The translations under genes were made by a program, and so were the position numbers. From Actinocorallia populi (GTDB taxonomy: Bacteria; Actinomycetota; Actinomycetes; Streptosporangiales; Streptosporangiaceae), in assembly GCF_002995495.1 (NCBI RefSeq), contig NZ_PVZV01000002.1:434001-498000 (forward strand): 64,000 nucleotides of DNA, written 5' to 3'. The notes under the pieces are model-generated. The model had not been told where the DNA came from and searched no databases. It saw only the letters and a list, made by a program, of their open reading frames with translations. Shown here one piece after another: positions 8,640-15,352 of this stretch; within the stretch, counting starts at the first letter, position 1, and every line of letters starts with the position of its first letter.

Positions 8640-10118
8640 ATGATCGATGGGTTCGTCGCCGGACGGTTCACCCTGGCGGAGGAGCTGGGCCAGGGCGGGA
8701 TGGGCGTGGTCTGGCGGGCGACGGACACGCTGACCGGCCGCGAGGTGGCGGTGAAGCGGGTGCTCGTGCCGGCCGACCTTCCCGCGGGAACCGTCGCGGA
8801 CGGGCTGGCCCGCCTCGCGCTGGAGTGGCGGGCGCTGGCCGGGCTGGACCACCCGAACGCGGTGGCGATCCACGACGTGCTGGAGGCGGACGACGGCCTC
8901 TACGTCGTCATGGAACTGGTCGAGGCGGTCTCGCTGGAGGAGCTCGTGCGCGACGGGGGGCCGCTGCCGCTCGGCCGGGCGTCCCGGATCGGGCTGCAGC
9001 TGCTGGACGTGCTGACGGCCGCGCACGGGGCGGGCGTCGTGCACCGCGAGGTGAAGCCGGGGAACGTGCTGGTGCTGTCCGGCGACCGGGTGAAGCTCGG
9101 CGACTTCGGCGTCGCGGGTCTGCAGGGGGAGGCGCGGCTGACGGGGACGGGCGCGTTCCTCGGTTCCCCCGCCTACCTGGCGCCCGAGCAGGCCAGGGGC
9201 GGCCCCTGCACGCCGGAGTCGGACCTGTGGTCGCTGGGCGCGACGCTCTACCACGCGCTGGAGGGCCGGGACGCCTTCGAGGCCCCGGCGTTCTCCGCGG
9301 TCCTGGCCAAGATCCTCGACGGCGTCCCGGCCCGCCCGGCACACGCCGGCCCGCTGGAGCCCCTGCTGGCGGGGCTCCTGCACAAGGACCCGGGGTCGCG
9401 CCCCCGGCCCGCGCAGATCCGGCGGGCGCTGGCCGAGGCGGCCGAGGCCCCGCAGCCCGCCGCGCGGCCCGTCCCGCCCCAGGCCGGGGAGGCCGATCCC
9501 CTGGTCACCGGACCGGCCGCCGGTCTGGAAGGACCCGTCACGGCCCTTCCCGGCGGCACGCCTCCCTTCACCGCCCGGGTCAGGCGGCGGGGGATGGTCG
9601 CCGAGACCGCCTCCCGGGTGGTGTGGACGCTGCTGCTGTGCGCCGGGGCCCTCGTTCTCGTCTCCTCCGTCTTCGGAGACCTGACCGTTCTGGGCCTGGT
9701 GCCGTTCCTCCTGCTCATCGGAGCCACCGCACTGGGCCGGAGCGCCTACCTGATCGCCGCGTGCGTGACCGGCCTCCTCACCCGCAGCGCCCTGGAGATC
9801 GGCCCCCGCGGCATCGCCTTCCGCCGCGGCCGCCACTCGGCCGGCTACACCTGGGACGACATCGAGAGCATCACCATCGCCCGCCGCGGCCTCCGCCGCC
9901 GCCGGGTCCTCCTGATCCGCCTCGCCGGGGGCGTCTCCACCGGACGTGCCCCACTGCTCCCGATCCACTTCACCGGCACCCCGGGCCGCTCTCCCTGGTT
10001 CCACCGCAAGACCGGCCAGATCGCCCTCTGCCGTCTGGACGAACTCCACGCCGACCTCCGCACCGTCGAGCGCCACCTCCGGACGTTCGCGGGAGACCGC
10101 AGCAGGCCGTCCCAGTGA
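8640..10118 (+). CDS. Kinase-fold membrane protein with HRE in place of HRD
   Basis: 492 residues from ATG 8640. The Ser/Thr kinase fold is clear: glycine loop GQGGMGVVW (17-25), Lys39 in VAVK, DFG at 155-157, APEQA in the activation segment. The catalytic loop, however, reads HREVKPGN (135-142), so the proton-accepting Asp is Glu137. A Pro/Ala-rich linker follows, then two or three membrane helices (about residues 325-385), then a cytoplasmic basic beta-rich tail (about 390-490) resembling a bacterial PH-like domain, containing GPRGIAFRRGRHSAGYTWDDIESI. Stand-alone gene after the PucR-type regulator. It may be a weak kinase or a pseudokinase that works as a scaffold. Confidence 0.88.
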   Translation: MIDGFVAGRFTLAEELGQGGMGVVWRATDTLTGREVAVKRVLVPADLPAGTVADGLARLALEWRALAGLDHPNAVAIHDVLEADDGLYVVMELVEAVSLEELVRDGGPLPLGRASRIGLQLLDVLTAAHGAGVVHREVKPGNVLVLSGDRVKLGDFGVAGLQGEARLTGTGAFLGSPAYLAPEQARGGPCTPESDLWSLGATLYHALEGRDAFEAPAFSAVLAKILDGVPARPAHAGPLEPLLAGLLHKDPGSRPRPAQIRRALAEAAEAPQPAARPVPPQAGEADPLVTGPAAGLEGPVTALPGGTPPFTARVRRRGMVAETASRVVWTLLLCAGALVLVSSVFGDLTVLGLVPFLLLIGATALGRSAYLIAACVTGLLTRSALEIGPRGIAFRRGRHSAGYTWDDIESITIARRGLRRRRVLLIRLAGGVSTGRAPLLPIHFTGTPGRSPWFHRKTGQIALCRLDELHADLRTVERHLRTFAGDRSRPSQ

Positions 10119-10967
10119 TCAGGCGCGCGGGCGGGGGAGAGGGGAGGGACGGCCGTCGCGCTTGAAGGCCTTGCGGGCGGGCGGGGTGTACTTGACGAAG
10201 TCCGGGAGGACCGACCACAGGTCGCCGAGGGAGCGGACGATCTCGGCGAACCGCCGGTAGCGGCGTTCGTCGGCGCGGGTCCACCTCAGGCCGAGGATGT
10301 CGCGGGCCTCCGGAGGGAGGCCGCCGACGGTGAGGAAGCGGGCGACGGCGTTGAGGGGGACGCCGAGGACCTTCCAGACACCTTCAGGGATCCGGCGGGG
10401 GCGGGGGAAGCCCTTCTCGACGTAGCCAACGCTGTAGGCCGCCGACTTGTGCGCGGCGAGCTCCTCGTTGAGCATGCGCTTCCAGTAGGCCTGGAAGGCG
10501 GGCCAGTCCTCGGGCACGGGGCGGTCGCTGACCCCGTACATGGCGTACCAGACCTTGGACTCCTCGTAGATCCGGTGCTTCTCCTCGTCGGTGAGCGGGC
10601 GCATGAACGTCTCGGTGCTGTAGATCAGGTGGTCGAGGAACGTGGCGTGCGCCCAGAAGTACGTCTCGGGATCGAGGGCGTGGTAGCGCTCCCCACCGGG
10701 CATCTCGCCCTTGATGTTCACGTGGTAGTCGCGGACCTTCGCGCCCGTCCTGACCGCCTCGGCGCCGCCGTAGACGGTGTTGAGGATGGGGCCTGCGGAG
10801 CGCTTGAGGCGGCCGAAGGTGTCGCTGAAGAAGACCGAGTGCTCCATGACCCCCTGGCCGAGCGACGGGAGCATGAGCTGCAGGACCCCGGCGCGGGGGC
10901 CGGTGAGCAGCGCCCGGTTGTCTCCGAAGAAGCGCCAGGTCAGGGAGTCGGGGCCGAGGGGCTGCAC
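10119..10967 (-). CDS. MpaB-type oxygenase (DUF2236 family)
   Basis: 282 residues from GTG 10967, chosen because AGGAG lies 4 bases upstream and because the alternative GTG at 11000 would place the N-terminus over the operator. The protein has the features of the DUF2236/oxygenase MpaB family, heme- or metal-dependent proteins related to latex-clearing protein Lcp: an N-terminal LTWRFFGDNRALLTGPRAGVLQLMLPSLGQGVMEHS segment, a central WAHATFLDHLIYSTETF helix with a candidate ligand His, and a C-terminal VLGVPLNAVARFLTVGGLPPEARDILGL region. The substrate is unknown. Divergent from a TetR gene that shares a perfect operator with it. Confidence 0.85.
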   Translation of the reverse strand: MQPLGPDSLTWRFFGDNRALLTGPRAGVLQLMLPSLGQGVMEHSVFFSDTFGRLKRSAGPILNTVYGGAEAVRTGAKVRDYHVNIKGEMPGGERYHALDPETYFWAHATFLDHLIYSTETFMRPLTDEEKHRIYEESKVWYAMYGVSDRPVPEDWPAFQAYWKRMLNEELAAHKSAAYSVGYVEKGFPRPRRIPEGVWKVLGVPLNAVARFLTVGGLPPEARDILGLRWTRADERRYRRFAEIVRSLGDLWSVLPDFVKYTPPARKAFKRDGRPSPLPRPRA

Positions 10968-10980
10968 GGTGCTCCTAAAG

Positions 10981-11000
10981 TTGGTGGCGGGTGCCACCAA
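10981..11000. promoter_or_regulatory. Candidate TetR operator controlling the MpaB-type gene and its TetR
   Basis: Perfect inverted repeat: arms TTGGTGGC (10981-10988) and GCCACCAA (10993-11000), spacer GGGT. It lies 13 bases upstream of the oxygenase start and about 30 bases upstream of the regulator start, exactly where a repressor would block both divergent promoters. Confidence 0.75.
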
Positions 11001-11029
11001 TATCGGGTTCGAAGATCCGTAGCGTCAAG

Positions 11030-11641
11030 ATGGACCCGATGGGATCTACGACACGTCCGTACCGCGGGCGCACCGCCGAGGAGCGCCGGGCCGAACGGCG
11101 CGCAAGGCTGCTGGCGGCGGCGCTGGAGCTGTGGGGCGACCAGGGCTGGGCGGCGGTCACCATGCGCGGGGTGTGCGCGCACGCCGGGCTGAACGACCGC
11201 TACTTCTACGAGAGCTTCGCCGACGTCGAGCAGCTGCTGCTGGCCGTCTACGACCAGGCGCTGCGCGACCTCCTCGGATACGTCGAGCGGGTGGTCGCCA
11301 CCGCGCCGACACCGCGCGAGCGCATCCGCACGGGCATGGCGGTGTTCGTGCACGCGATGGCGTCGGACTCGCGGCGGGCCCGGATCGGGCTGGCCGAACC
11401 GGCCGGCAGCCCGGCGCTGGAGCAGCGGCGCCGGGACACCTACCACCTCTTCGCGCGGCTCGCCCGCGACTGGCTGCGGCCCGCCGACGAGGAGGCGTTC
11501 ACCGTCGCGGTGCTCTTCGCGCTCGGCGGCGTCGGAGAGCTGATCATCAACTGGCTCGGCGGCACGCTCGCCCTCACGCCGGACGAGCTGGCGGACAGGG
11601 CGAGCGGGCTGGTGCTGGGCGTCATCGCGCCCTACCTGTGA
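11030..11641 (+). CDS. TetR family transcriptional regulator
   Basis: 203 residues from ATG 11030 (MDPMGSTTRPYRG); ATG 11039 is equally possible. The HTH is near residues 35-75: AALELWGDQGWAAVTMRGVCAHAGLNDRYFYESFADVEQLLLAVYDQ, the TetR_N pattern with the helix 3 aromatic pair YFYxxF. The remaining 120 residues form the all-helical ligand-binding domain (TetR_C type). Divergent from the MpaB-type oxygenase gene with a shared operator, so probably its local repressor. Its 3' end overlaps the convergent oxidoreductase gene by 10 bases. Confidence 0.92.
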   Translation: MDPMGSTTRPYRGRTAEERRAERRARLLAAALELWGDQGWAAVTMRGVCAHAGLNDRYFYESFADVEQLLLAVYDQALRDLLGYVERVVATAPTPRERIRTGMAVFVHAMASDSRRARIGLAEPAGSPALEQRRRDTYHLFARLARDWLRPADEEAFTVAVLFALGGVGELIINWLGGTLALTPDELADRASGLVLGVIAPYL

Positions 11642-12636
11642 GCGGTCCCCGGCCGGGCGTGGGCGGGGAGGAGGACGACCTTGCCGCGCGAGCGGCGGGT
11701 CTCGATCGCGGTGTGCGCCGCGGCGGCGTCCGCCAGGGGGTACTCGTCCACGAGAGGGGCCGCGTCGCCCCGCGCGACGGCCTCCAGGGCGCGGGTCTCC
11801 AGCGTGCGGAGGTCCGCGGGCCGGCCGCCCAGGACGCTGCCCACGGTGATCGAACGCTCCACGATGTCGTCCGTCGCCACCCGGACGGGGGCGCCGCTCG
11901 CCCAGCCGACGATGACGTGGCGGCCGCCGGGCGCGAGGGACTCCAGGGCGGTCCTGGCGACGTCGCCGCCCACGCCGTCCAGGACGACGGTCGGGGCGGC
12001 GCCCTCCAGAGCGGCCTTCATGAGGTCGGCCCAGGCCGCGTCGGAGGTGTCGACGGGGACCAGCCCGTCGCGCCGGAACGCGGTGACGGCCTCGCGCTTG
12101 GCCTCGCCGCCGTAGAGGGCGGCGACGCGGGCGCCCAGGGAGTGCGCCAGCTGCATGAGCTGGTTGCCGAGCCCGCCGGACGCGCCCGTCACGATGACGA
12201 CGTCCTCCGCGGTGATGCGGGCGGCGTTCAGGACCATCTGCGCCGTCCGCCCCGTTCCGACGGCCGCGATGGCGGCGGGGAAGGAGACACGGTCGGGCAG
12301 GGCGTGCAGGGAGGCCGCCGGGGCGAGCGCGTACTCGGCGTACCCGCCGCTCAGGGCCCCGACGTGGGCGACGACCCGCCTGCCCGCCCAGGAGCCCTCG
12401 ACGTCCGGGCCGACGGCCTCGACCGTCCCGGCGACCTCGCGTCCGGGGGTCATGGGCAGCTGCGGCTTGGGCAGCGTCGGAGGGCCGTATCCCTGCCGGA
12501 TGCCGGTGTCCACGGCGTGGACGCCGGCCGCCGCGACCTTCACCAGCACCTGGCCGGGTCCGGGCGACGGGCGTTCGGTCTCTTCGAGGACGAGCACGTC
12601 GGCGGGGCCGAACTCGCGCTGGACGATGGCCTTCAT
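11632..12636 (-). CDS. NADPH:quinone oxidoreductase-like zinc-independent MDR protein
   Basis: 334 residues from ATG 12636, preceded by AGAGGTGAT and overlapping the TGA of the MFS gene (ATGA). Medium-chain dehydrogenase fold: GroES-like N-terminal half (MKAIVQREFGPADVLVLEE, PGREVAGTVEAVG) and a Rossmann half with the nucleotide motif VTGASGGLGNQLMQLAHSLGARV. The Cys/His zinc ligands of alcohol dehydrogenases are absent, as in QorA/zeta-crystallin quinone reductases. Second gene of the SoxR-box-controlled unit. It probably reduces quinones or redox-active compounds that trigger SoxR. Confidence 0.9.
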   Translation of the reverse strand: MKAIVQREFGPADVLVLEETERPSPGPGQVLVKVAAAGVHAVDTGIRQGYGPPTLPKPQLPMTPGREVAGTVEAVGPDVEGSWAGRRVVAHVGALSGGYAEYALAPAASLHALPDRVSFPAAIAAVGTGRTAQMVLNAARITAEDVVIVTGASGGLGNQLMQLAHSLGARVAALYGGEAKREAVTAFRRDGLVPVDTSDAAWADLMKAALEGAAPTVVLDGVGGDVARTALESLAPGGRHVIVGWASGAPVRVATDDIVERSITVGSVLGGRPADLRTLETRALEAVARGDAAPLVDEYPLADAAAAHTAIETRRSRGKVVLLPAHARPGTAHR

Positions 12637-14039
12637 GAGATCACCTCTGATTTCGGGGAGTTGCCGGTGCCGGGGGAGACCCGGTGGGCGAGGAGGGCCG
12701 CCACCAGCCCGATGAGGGCGGCGAAGGCGAAGACGGCGGCGAACCCGCCGGCGGATCCGGTGGCGAAGGAGGCGAAGACGATCCCGGCGAGCGCCAGGGT
12801 CAGCGCGCCGCCGAGCGAGTCGGCGATCGACATCGCCGAGGAGTTGAAGCCGCGGTTCGCGGGGGTGGAGAGGCCCAGGACCAGGGTGCTCAGCCGCGGG
12901 TACATCAGGCCCATGCCCGCGCCGCCGACCGTCCACCCGGCGATGGGGACGGCCGGGTGCAGGCCGAGGAGGGCCGCCAGCAGGGCCGGGAGGATCGCGG
13001 CGAACACCAGGACCATGCCGATCCGGACCGCCAGGGCGTGCGGCAGCCGCTCGCCGAGCCGCCCCTGCACCGCCGAGGCCCCCGACCAGGCCAGCGCGCC
13101 GAGGGTCAGGGTGAGCCCGGCGAGCGTGGGGGAGAAGCCGTACCGCTCGGTGAAGAGGTACGGCAGGTAGACGTCGGCGCCGAAGAACGCGGCGGCGCCC
13201 ATCCCGCGCATCAGGACGACGCTCGGCAGCCCGCGCCGGGCCCTCAGGGTCCCGGCGGGCAGCAGCGGGCGCACCGCGACCAGCGTGGCGGCCACCGAGG
13301 CGAGCACCAGCAGGCCGCCCACCCGGGGGATCTCGCTCACCAGGTTCAGGGCCAGGACGGCGAGGGCAGCCAGCGTCGCCCACACGAGCAGGCGGGGCCC
13401 GCGCCCCGCGTCGTCCGCCGCGGGCTCGCCGGGCCCGAGGCCGCCGAGCGAGGGGACCACCATGAGCATCGCCAGGGCGACCAGGACGACCACGCCGAGG
13501 AACACCCAGTGCCAGCTCAGCAGGTCGGTGACGGCTCCGGCGGCGGCCGGTCCGACCAGCGCGGGGACGACCCAGGCGGCGGCGAACCAGGCGAAGATCT
13601 TGGGATGCAGCTCCTCGGGGTAGACCCGGGCCACCACCACGTAGAGGGTGACGGTGAGGGCGCCGCCGCCCAGGCCCTGCAGGAGCCGCCCGGCGACGAG
13701 CGCCTCCATGGACGGGGCGAGCCCGCACACCACCAGCCCGACGGAGAACAGCGCCACGGAGGCGTAGAGCGGCGCGACCGGCCCCCGGCGGTCGGCCCAC
13801 ATCCCGCCCGCGACCATGCCGATCACGCCCGTCGCCAGCGGCCCGGCGAAGGCGGCGGCGTACAGGCGGGCGCCGTCGAGATCCGCGCTGACGGCCGGCA
13901 TCACGGCGGTCACCGCGACGCTCTCGAACGCGGCGAGGAAGACCAGCGCGAACGAGCCGATCGTCGTCCACAGGAACGTTCTGCTCAGCACCCCTGAGCT
14001 GGTCTTCTCCGGAGCGTCCGGCGGTGTCGTCGAGATCAT
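12633..14039 (-). CDS. MFS transporter (drug-efflux type), SoxR-box promoter
   Basis: 468 residues with about 14 hydrophobic segments, the DHA2 topology. Motif A-like GGMWADRRGPVAPLYAS lies after the second span and a motif C-like region GRLLQGLGGGALTVTLYVVVARVYP in the fourth. Proton-driven exporter of the inner membrane. First gene of a two-gene operon with the quinone oxidoreductase. The start ATG 14039 lies 6 bases beyond the -10-like element of a promoter containing a SoxR box, so the transcript may be leaderless. Likely exports redox-cycling compounds, perhaps a self-made pigment or antibiotic. Confidence 0.92.
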   Translation of the reverse strand: MISTTPPDAPEKTSSGVLSRTFLWTTIGSFALVFLAAFESVAVTAVMPAVSADLDGARLYAAAFAGPLATGVIGMVAGGMWADRRGPVAPLYASVALFSVGLVVCGLAPSMEALVAGRLLQGLGGGALTVTLYVVVARVYPEELHPKIFAWFAAAWVVPALVGPAAAGAVTDLLSWHWVFLGVVVLVALAMLMVVPSLGGLGPGEPAADDAGRGPRLLVWATLAALAVLALNLVSEIPRVGGLLVLASVAATLVAVRPLLPAGTLRARRGLPSVVLMRGMGAAAFFGADVYLPYLFTERYGFSPTLAGLTLTLGALAWSGASAVQGRLGERLPHALAVRIGMVLVFAAILPALLAALLGLHPAVPIAGWTVGGAGMGLMYPRLSTLVLGLSTPANRGFNSSAMSIADSLGGALTLALAGIVFASFATGSAGGFAAVFAFAALIGLVAALLAHRVSPGTGNSPKSEVIS

Positions 14040-14045
14040 GATATG

Positions 14046-14076
14046 ACCTTAGAACCTCAACCATTGTTGAGGTCAA
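14046..14076 (-). promoter_or_regulatory. SoxR box within the promoter of the MFS/oxidoreductase operon
   Basis: The SoxR-box dyad CCTCAA-CCATTG-TTGAGG lies at 14055-14072, extended by one further pair on each side. On the minus strand it is bracketed by TTGACC (-35, 14071-14076) and TAAGGT (-10, 14046-14051) with a 19-bp spacer, the over-long spacing characteristic of MerR-family-activated promoters. It sits between the divergent MFS and soxR genes. Confidence 0.9.
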
Positions 14077-14101
14077 ACGTATTTTCCGGATAGGGAGTGA
14101 G

Positions 14102-14560
14102 ATGCCCGACTCCTTCTACAGTCCCGGCCACCTGCTCCCCGTGGGAGAGGTGGCGCGGCGCAGCGGCGTGAGCGTCTCCGCACTGCACTTCTACGAGCGC
14201 GAGGACCTGATCAGGTCGGAGCGCACGCCGGGCAACCAGCGCCGCTACCGCCGCGACATCCTGCGCCGCCTGGCGTTCATCAGGGTCTCCCAGCGGGTGG
14301 GCGTCCCCCTCAGGGACATCCGCACCGCCCTGGACTCCCTGCCGTCCGGCCGCACGCCCACCAGGAGCGACTGGGCGCGGCTGTCCCGGCGCTGGCACGG
14401 CGAGCTCGAGTCCCGCATCAGGGACCTCGAACGGCTGCGCGACACCCTCACCGACTGCATCGGCTGCGGCTGCCTCAGCCTGGGCAGCTGCTCCCTCCAG
14501 AACCCCTCCGACGCCCTGGGCGAGACCGGCCAGGGACCCCGCCGCTGGACGGAGCCGTGA
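14102..14560 (+). CDS. soxR: Redox-sensitive transcriptional activator SoxR
   Basis: 152 residues. MerR-type winged HTH at the N-terminus (LPVGEVARRSGVSVSALHFYERE), dimerisation helix around residues 85-120, then the [2Fe-2S] ligand motif CIGCGCLSLGSC (C-x2-C-x-C-x5-C) at about 120-131, which defines SoxR. One-electron oxidation of the cluster by redox-active compounds activates transcription from over-spaced promoters. Its target box lies in the intergenic region with the divergent MFS gene. In non-enteric bacteria SoxR typically controls a few efflux and redox genes, which fits this arrangement. Confidence 0.96.
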   Translation: MPDSFYSPGHLLPVGEVARRSGVSVSALHFYEREDLIRSERTPGNQRRYRRDILRRLAFIRVSQRVGVPLRDIRTALDSLPSGRTPTRSDWARLSRRWHGELESRIRDLERLRDTLTDCIGCGCLSLGSCSLQNPSDALGETGQGPRRWTEP

Positions 14561-14613
14561 CGGCCGGGGGTTCGATCGGCGGCCTCCGGGAATGGCAGCG
14601 ACACGGGGAGAAG

Positions 14614-14640
14614 CCCGGCCCGTCCACGGGGCGGGCCGGG
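14614..14640 (+). terminator. Hairpin terminator after soxR
   Basis: Perfect 9-bp arms CCCGGCCCG (14614-14622) and CGGGCCGGG (14632-14640) with a 9-base loop, 54 bases after the soxR stop and before the next start. Confidence 0.7.
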
Positions 14641-14670
14641 AGACCACGGGAACTCTGTAAGGATCAGGTC

Positions 14671-15318
14671 ATGCGTATCGTCGTCGTGGGTGGGCACGGT
14701 CAGATCGCGTTGCGGCTGCTGCGGCTGCTTCCGGACGGGACGGCCGTGGGAGTGGTCCGCAACCGGGACCAGGTGCCCGACCTGGAGGCCACCGGGCAGG
14801 AAGGGGCGATCTTCGACCTCGAGGAGGACCCCATGGCGGAGCTGGCGATCCTGCTCCAGGGTGCCGACGCCGTCGTCTTCGCGGCGGGGGCGGGGCCCGG
14901 CAGCGGCGCGGCGCGCAAGGCGACCGTGGACCAGAACGGGGCGATCCTGTGCGCCGAGGCCGCGCAGGAGGCCGGGGTGCGCCGGTTCGTGCAGATCTCG
15001 GCGACCGGCGTGGACCAGCCGCCGCCGCCCGGCACCGAGGAGTCCTGGGCCGCGTACGTCACCGCCAAGCGCGTGGCCGAGGAGGACCTGCGCGCACGCG
15101 ACCTGGACTGGACGATCCTGCGCCCCGGCCGGCTGATCGACGGGCAGGGCACGGGCCTGGTCCGGCTCACCGACCCGCCCGCCGAACGCGGCGACATCCC
15201 CCGCGAGGACGTGGCGGCCGTCATCGCCGAGCTGATCCGCACGGGCGCGGGCGTGCACCGCACCCTGGAGCTGCACGGCGGCCCCGTCCCGATCGCGGAG
15301 GCGGTGGCCGCGCTCTAG
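14671..15318 (+). CDS. NAD(P)H-binding protein, atypical SDR
   Basis: 215 residues from ATG 14671, preceded by AAGGA. N-terminal Rossmann motif MRIVVVGGHGQIALRLLRLL (variant GGHGQI of GxxGxxG), then VVFAAGAGPGSGA, VRRFVQISATGVD, and a YVTAKRVAEEDLRARDLDWTILRPGRL segment: the YxxxK and TILRPG signatures of the NmrA-like/NAD(P)H_10 group of extended SDRs. Such proteins act as sugar-epimerase relatives, reductases or redox sensors; which applies here cannot be told. Transcribed alone, ahead of the carboxyltransferase fusion gene. Confidence 0.88.
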   Translation: MRIVVVGGHGQIALRLLRLLPDGTAVGVVRNRDQVPDLEATGQEGAIFDLEEDPMAELAILLQGADAVVFAAGAGPGSGAARKATVDQNGAILCAEAAQEAGVRRFVQISATGVDQPPPPGTEESWAAYVTAKRVAEEDLRARDLDWTILRPGRLIDGQGTGLVRLTDPPAERGDIPREDVAAVIAELIRTGAGVHRTLELHGGPVPIAEAVAAL

Positions 15319-15352
15319 TCCTCCCGACGGGGTTGTCCGTAGAGTCTGGGGC

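Noticed and set aside
11131-13170. 679-codon plus-strand frame after the TetR gene
   Set aside because: Out-of-frame reading of the TetR gene followed by antisense of the oxidoreductase and MFS genes; no conserved features.
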